Of a stretch of 64,000 nucleotides of DNA, positions 62,161 through 64,000 are shown piece after piece. The stretch covers positions 744,001 to 808,000 of the forward strand of contig NZ_JAAIKE010000001.1 in NCBI RefSeq assembly GCF_010915705.1. The letters run 5' to 3'. Under the pieces are notes generated by a model. It did no database searches, was not told the origin of the DNA, and saw nothing but the letters and a program-made list of their open reading frames with translations. The stretch's first letter is position 1; every line of letters starts with the position of its first letter. This DNA comes from Pseudotabrizicola algicola. GTDB taxonomy: Bacteria > Pseudomonadota > Alphaproteobacteria > Rhodobacterales > Rhodobacteraceae. Made by a program: the position numbers and the translations under genes.

Positions 62161-62625
62161 TCAGCGCGATGACGGGCTGTTGATCGCGACCGAACCCAAG
62201 ACCAGATCGCTCAGCCCCTGCCCCCGCGACGAGAGCAGCATCAACACAACCGACAACACCTGCGGCATCACGAACGCCATCGAAAGCGTATAGCCCAAGG
62301 TGTGCAAAAGCGCCGTCGCGCTGTCAAAACGCTGCCCGCTGCGATCAAGGAATTCGATGTTCATCAACCGCATCCCCCATGTGGCTGATCGACCGCTGAG
62401 CGTCAGCCAGCGATAGAGGAACCCCACCACCAGAAACAGGAAGGGCAGGAAGAAGAGCGCGGTAAAGGCGGTGAACGGCACGATCAGCGCGGTGACGATG
62501 CCGATCAGGATCAGATCGACCACCCAAGCCAGAAACCGCTTGGGCAGGACACCCGCATAAAAGGCGGCATGGCGTTCGGGATCGGGCTGCATGTCTGACA
62601 TCATCATCGGGTAAACTGTGCGCAT
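62161..62625 (-). CDS. RDD-family membrane protein
   Basis: 154 residues. The first helix begins RFLAWVVDLILIG (R-D-D type), the second follows at about 50-70, and the motif TWGMRLMNIEF joins the last hydrophobic segment (about 110-130). Function unknown; some RDD proteins are Na+/H+ or compatible-solute linked. The ATG at 62625 has AGGA upstream, about 8 bases away. Confidence 0.88.
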   Translation of the reverse strand: MRTVYPMMMSDMQPDPERHAAFYAGVLPKRFLAWVVDLILIGIVTALIVPFTAFTALFFLPFLFLVVGFLYRWLTLSGRSATWGMRLMNIEFLDRSGQRFDSATALLHTLGYTLSMAFVMPQVLSVVLMLLSSRGQGLSDLVLGSVAINSPSSR

Positions 62626-62668
62626 CGGCGTGATCCTGAAAAAATGGGGACAAAAGGCAATGGTGCAA

Positions 62669-62691
62669 GGGTGGCCCAGTTCGGGCCACCC
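62669..62691 (-). terminator. Hairpin after the DUF2852 gene
   Basis: GGGTGGCCC pairs with GGGCCACCC around a 5-base loop, 10 bases after the stop on the minus strand. There is no strong T run. Confidence 0.5.
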
Positions 62692-62701
62692 GCATCACGG
62701 C

Positions 62702-63172
62702 TCAATATTCGCCGCGCGCCGCATCCTGATCGGCGGCCGCGGGGCGGGCAGCGCCTTTGGCCCGCTCTTCCATGAAGCTGTCGAACTCCTGCTTGTCCTT
62801 GGCTTCGCGCAGGCGCTGCAGGAAGGATTCGAACGCGCCCTGCTCGTCCTCAAGACGACGCAGCGTATCGGCCTTGTAGGCATCAAAAGCCGAGTTGCCA
62901 GAGGACCGCCACGCCACATGGCGCCCCATGCCCGCATCACGGCGGCTGGCGCAGAATTTTCCCTTGAACATGCTTTTGCTCCATTTGTTGGCATAGGTCA
63001 TATAGACAACGAGGGCGAGGCCTACCGGCCAGAAGAAAACAAAGCCCAGCACCATTGCGGCAATCCATGCCCCACGGCCCTTGCTGTCGAGCCAGTCTTC
63101 GGCGCTGTGCAGTCGGTTGGTCAGGCCGCCGAGCGCAGGCGCTTTGGCGGCGGTGTCGGTGGAATAGGTCAT
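62702..63172 (-). CDS. DUF2852 membrane protein
   Basis: 156 residues. One membrane segment of about 22 residues lies at about 35-57 (IAAMVLGFVFFWPVGLALVVYM). A helical charged C-terminus with DTLRRLEDEQGAFESFLQRL follows, a DUF2852 hallmark. GGAGA lies 8 bases before the ATG at 63172. Function unknown; common in Rhodobacteraceae. Confidence 0.88.
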   Translation of the reverse strand: MTYSTDTAAKAPALGGLTNRLHSAEDWLDSKGRGAWIAAMVLGFVFFWPVGLALVVYMTYANKWSKSMFKGKFCASRRDAGMGRHVAWRSSGNSAFDAYKADTLRRLEDEQGAFESFLQRLREAKDKQEFDSFMEERAKGAARPAAADQDAARGEY

Positions 63173-63271
63173 CGGCGTATCTCCATCTCGGCGGCTTTGC
63201 CCCCTGCGGGCCATGTGAATACCCTTCACATGACAGGAGATGCATATGCGGCCCCCCCGGTTCAAGGGTCG

Positions 63272-63290
63272 ATGTAAAACAATTTTACAT
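63272..63290. promoter_or_regulatory. AT-rich palindrome between DUF2852 and tpiA genes
   Basis: ATGTAAAA-CAA-TTTTACAT, perfect 8-base arms, followed by T6 on the plus strand. It lies 100 bases before the DUF2852 start and 139 before tpiA. It may be an operator for either gene; a terminator has no upstream gene to serve. Confidence 0.5.
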
Positions 63291-63428
63291 TTTTTCACCG
63301 GGGTGCCGTCGCACCCTCCGTGCAAAGCAACCGCATGCGCAGCGATCAGGGCCGATGGGTTTTGCCGCTTGTGTCACCCAAGCCTCTGACTATGATCGCG
63401 TCCGATTAGACCGCAGAGGGGAAGAGAC

Positions 63429-64000
63429 ATGCGCAAGCTGGCAGCCGGAAACTGGAAAATGAACGGGACAGGGGCCAGCCTCTCCGAAGTGGTGGCGCTG
63501 CTTTCCGACCATCCCGCCCCTGCCTGTGATATGCTGCTCTGCCCCCCCGCGACATTGATCGCGCGCATGGCCGATCTGGCGAAGGGCAGCGCGCTCAAGG
63601 TCGGAGGTCAGGATTGCCATGCCAACAGCAGCGGCGCACATACCGGCGATCTGTCGGCAGCGATGCTGGCAGATGCGGGCGCCAGCCATGTGATCTTGGG
63701 CCATTCCGAACGCCGCACCGATCACAAGGAAACCGATGCCGAGGTGCTTGCCAAGGCACAGGCGGCGCAGGTCGCCGGTCTGGTTGCGATCGTCTGCCTT
63801 GGCGAGACCGAGGCGCAGCGCGACGCGGGCGAGACGCTGGATGTGATCGGACGCCAACTGGTCGGCTCTGTCCCCGAGCAGTCGACAGCGGAAAATCTGG
63901 TGCTGGCCTATGAACCGGTCTGGGCCATCGGCACCGGACGCACCCCGACCCTTGCCGAAATCGCCGAAGTGCATGCCTTTTTGCGCGCAAGGCTGGTCGC
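63429..64000 (+). CDS. tpiA: Triosephosphate isomerase, N-terminal part
   Basis: 190 codons are visible before the window ends (about 250 expected). The TIM-barrel motifs AGNWKMNG, the catalytic His in ILGHSERR and the catalytic Glu in [11 protein letters not shown] are present. It interconverts dihydroxyacetone phosphate and glyceraldehyde 3-phosphate. GAAGAGA lies just before the ATG. The 3' end is outside the window. Confidence 0.97.
   Translation, partial: MRKLAAGNWKMNGTGASLSEVVALLSDHPAPACDMLLCPPATLIARMADLAKGSALKVGGQDCHANSSGAHTGDLSAAMLADAGASHVILGHSERRTDHKETDAEVLAKAQAAQVAGLVAIVCLGETEAQRDAGETLDVIGRQLVGSVPEQSTAENLVLAYEPVWAIGTGRTPTLAEIAEVHAFLRARLV

Noticed and set aside
1-64000. Insertion sequences, prophage, integrase or attachment sites
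   Set aside because: No transposase, integrase or phage structural gene and no direct repeats flanking a tRNA were seen.

Overview
The window is high-GC alphaproteobacterial DNA, most likely from the Rhodobacteraceae/Paracoccaceae (Rhodobacter-Cereibacter type). The call rests on the gene order of a sigma-54-driven Fla1-type flagellar locus, a Rhodobacter sphaeroides cheOp3-type cytoplasmic chemosensory cluster, a FNR box in front of an aa3 oxidase gene, and many family-typical neighbours. No insertion sequence, prophage, CRISPR array or rRNA operon was seen. Two tRNA genes are present.

Layout. Positions 1-730 hold the 3' end of an rpoN gene and a long bidirectional hairpin. Positions 730-15998 (minus strand) are flagellar. 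A sigma-54 activator without a DNA-binding domain (FleT type) leads fliE-fliF-fliG-fliH-fliI-fliJ, then come fliK-fliL-fliM-fliN-fliO-fliP-fliQ-fliR-flhB, then a short unit with a MotF-like protein. Each of the three units begins at a recognisable -24/-12 sigma-54 promoter. Positions 16342-26621 (plus strand) encode a chemosensory cluster in the order orphan small gene, cheA4 (P3-P4-P5, no histidine domain), cheR, cheB, cheW, ppfA (ParA-like), tlpT (soluble receptor), cheY6, cheA3 (P1 and P5 with a long middle). Neither CheA can work alone. CheA4 would supply the kinase and CheA3 the phosphorylated histidine, while the ParA-like protein would position the cytoplasmic cluster.

Positions 26730-34161 carry tRNA-Ser, a SPOR lipoprotein, a D,D-carboxypeptidase and the housekeeping run tmk-holB-tatD-MBL hydrolase-AEC transporter, with lipB convergent. 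From 34484 to 40789 are tRNA-Leu, a polyamine/opine-type ABC importer and a PLP aminotransferase. From 41096 to 51836 are ctaD, small envelope proteins, yqeY, carA, a glycosyltransferase with an apparent c-di-GMP-binding MshEN-like N-terminus, a GntR regulator, a HAD phosphatase, a UbiH-type hydroxylase and a class V aminotransferase.

Positions 51986-58816 look like an exopolysaccharide locus: a periplasmic ClpP-like protein, an alanine-rich secreted protein, an exported protein, an O-antigen-ligase/Wzy-type polymerase, a PPP-type phosphatase and a Wzc/ExoP tyrosine kinase. From 58865 to 61087 two Fe-S assembly genes (A-type carrier and sufT) flank a two-gene module. The module consists of a SatD-like protein, which appears to combine a nucleotidyl-cyclase-like domain with a helix-turn-helix, and a DUF3307 membrane protein. 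It is preceded by three 18-bp palindromes at exact 29-bp spacing. This module and the split-kinase chemosensory cluster are the most interesting parts. The window ends with bpt, an RDD membrane protein, a DUF2852 protein and the start of tpiA.
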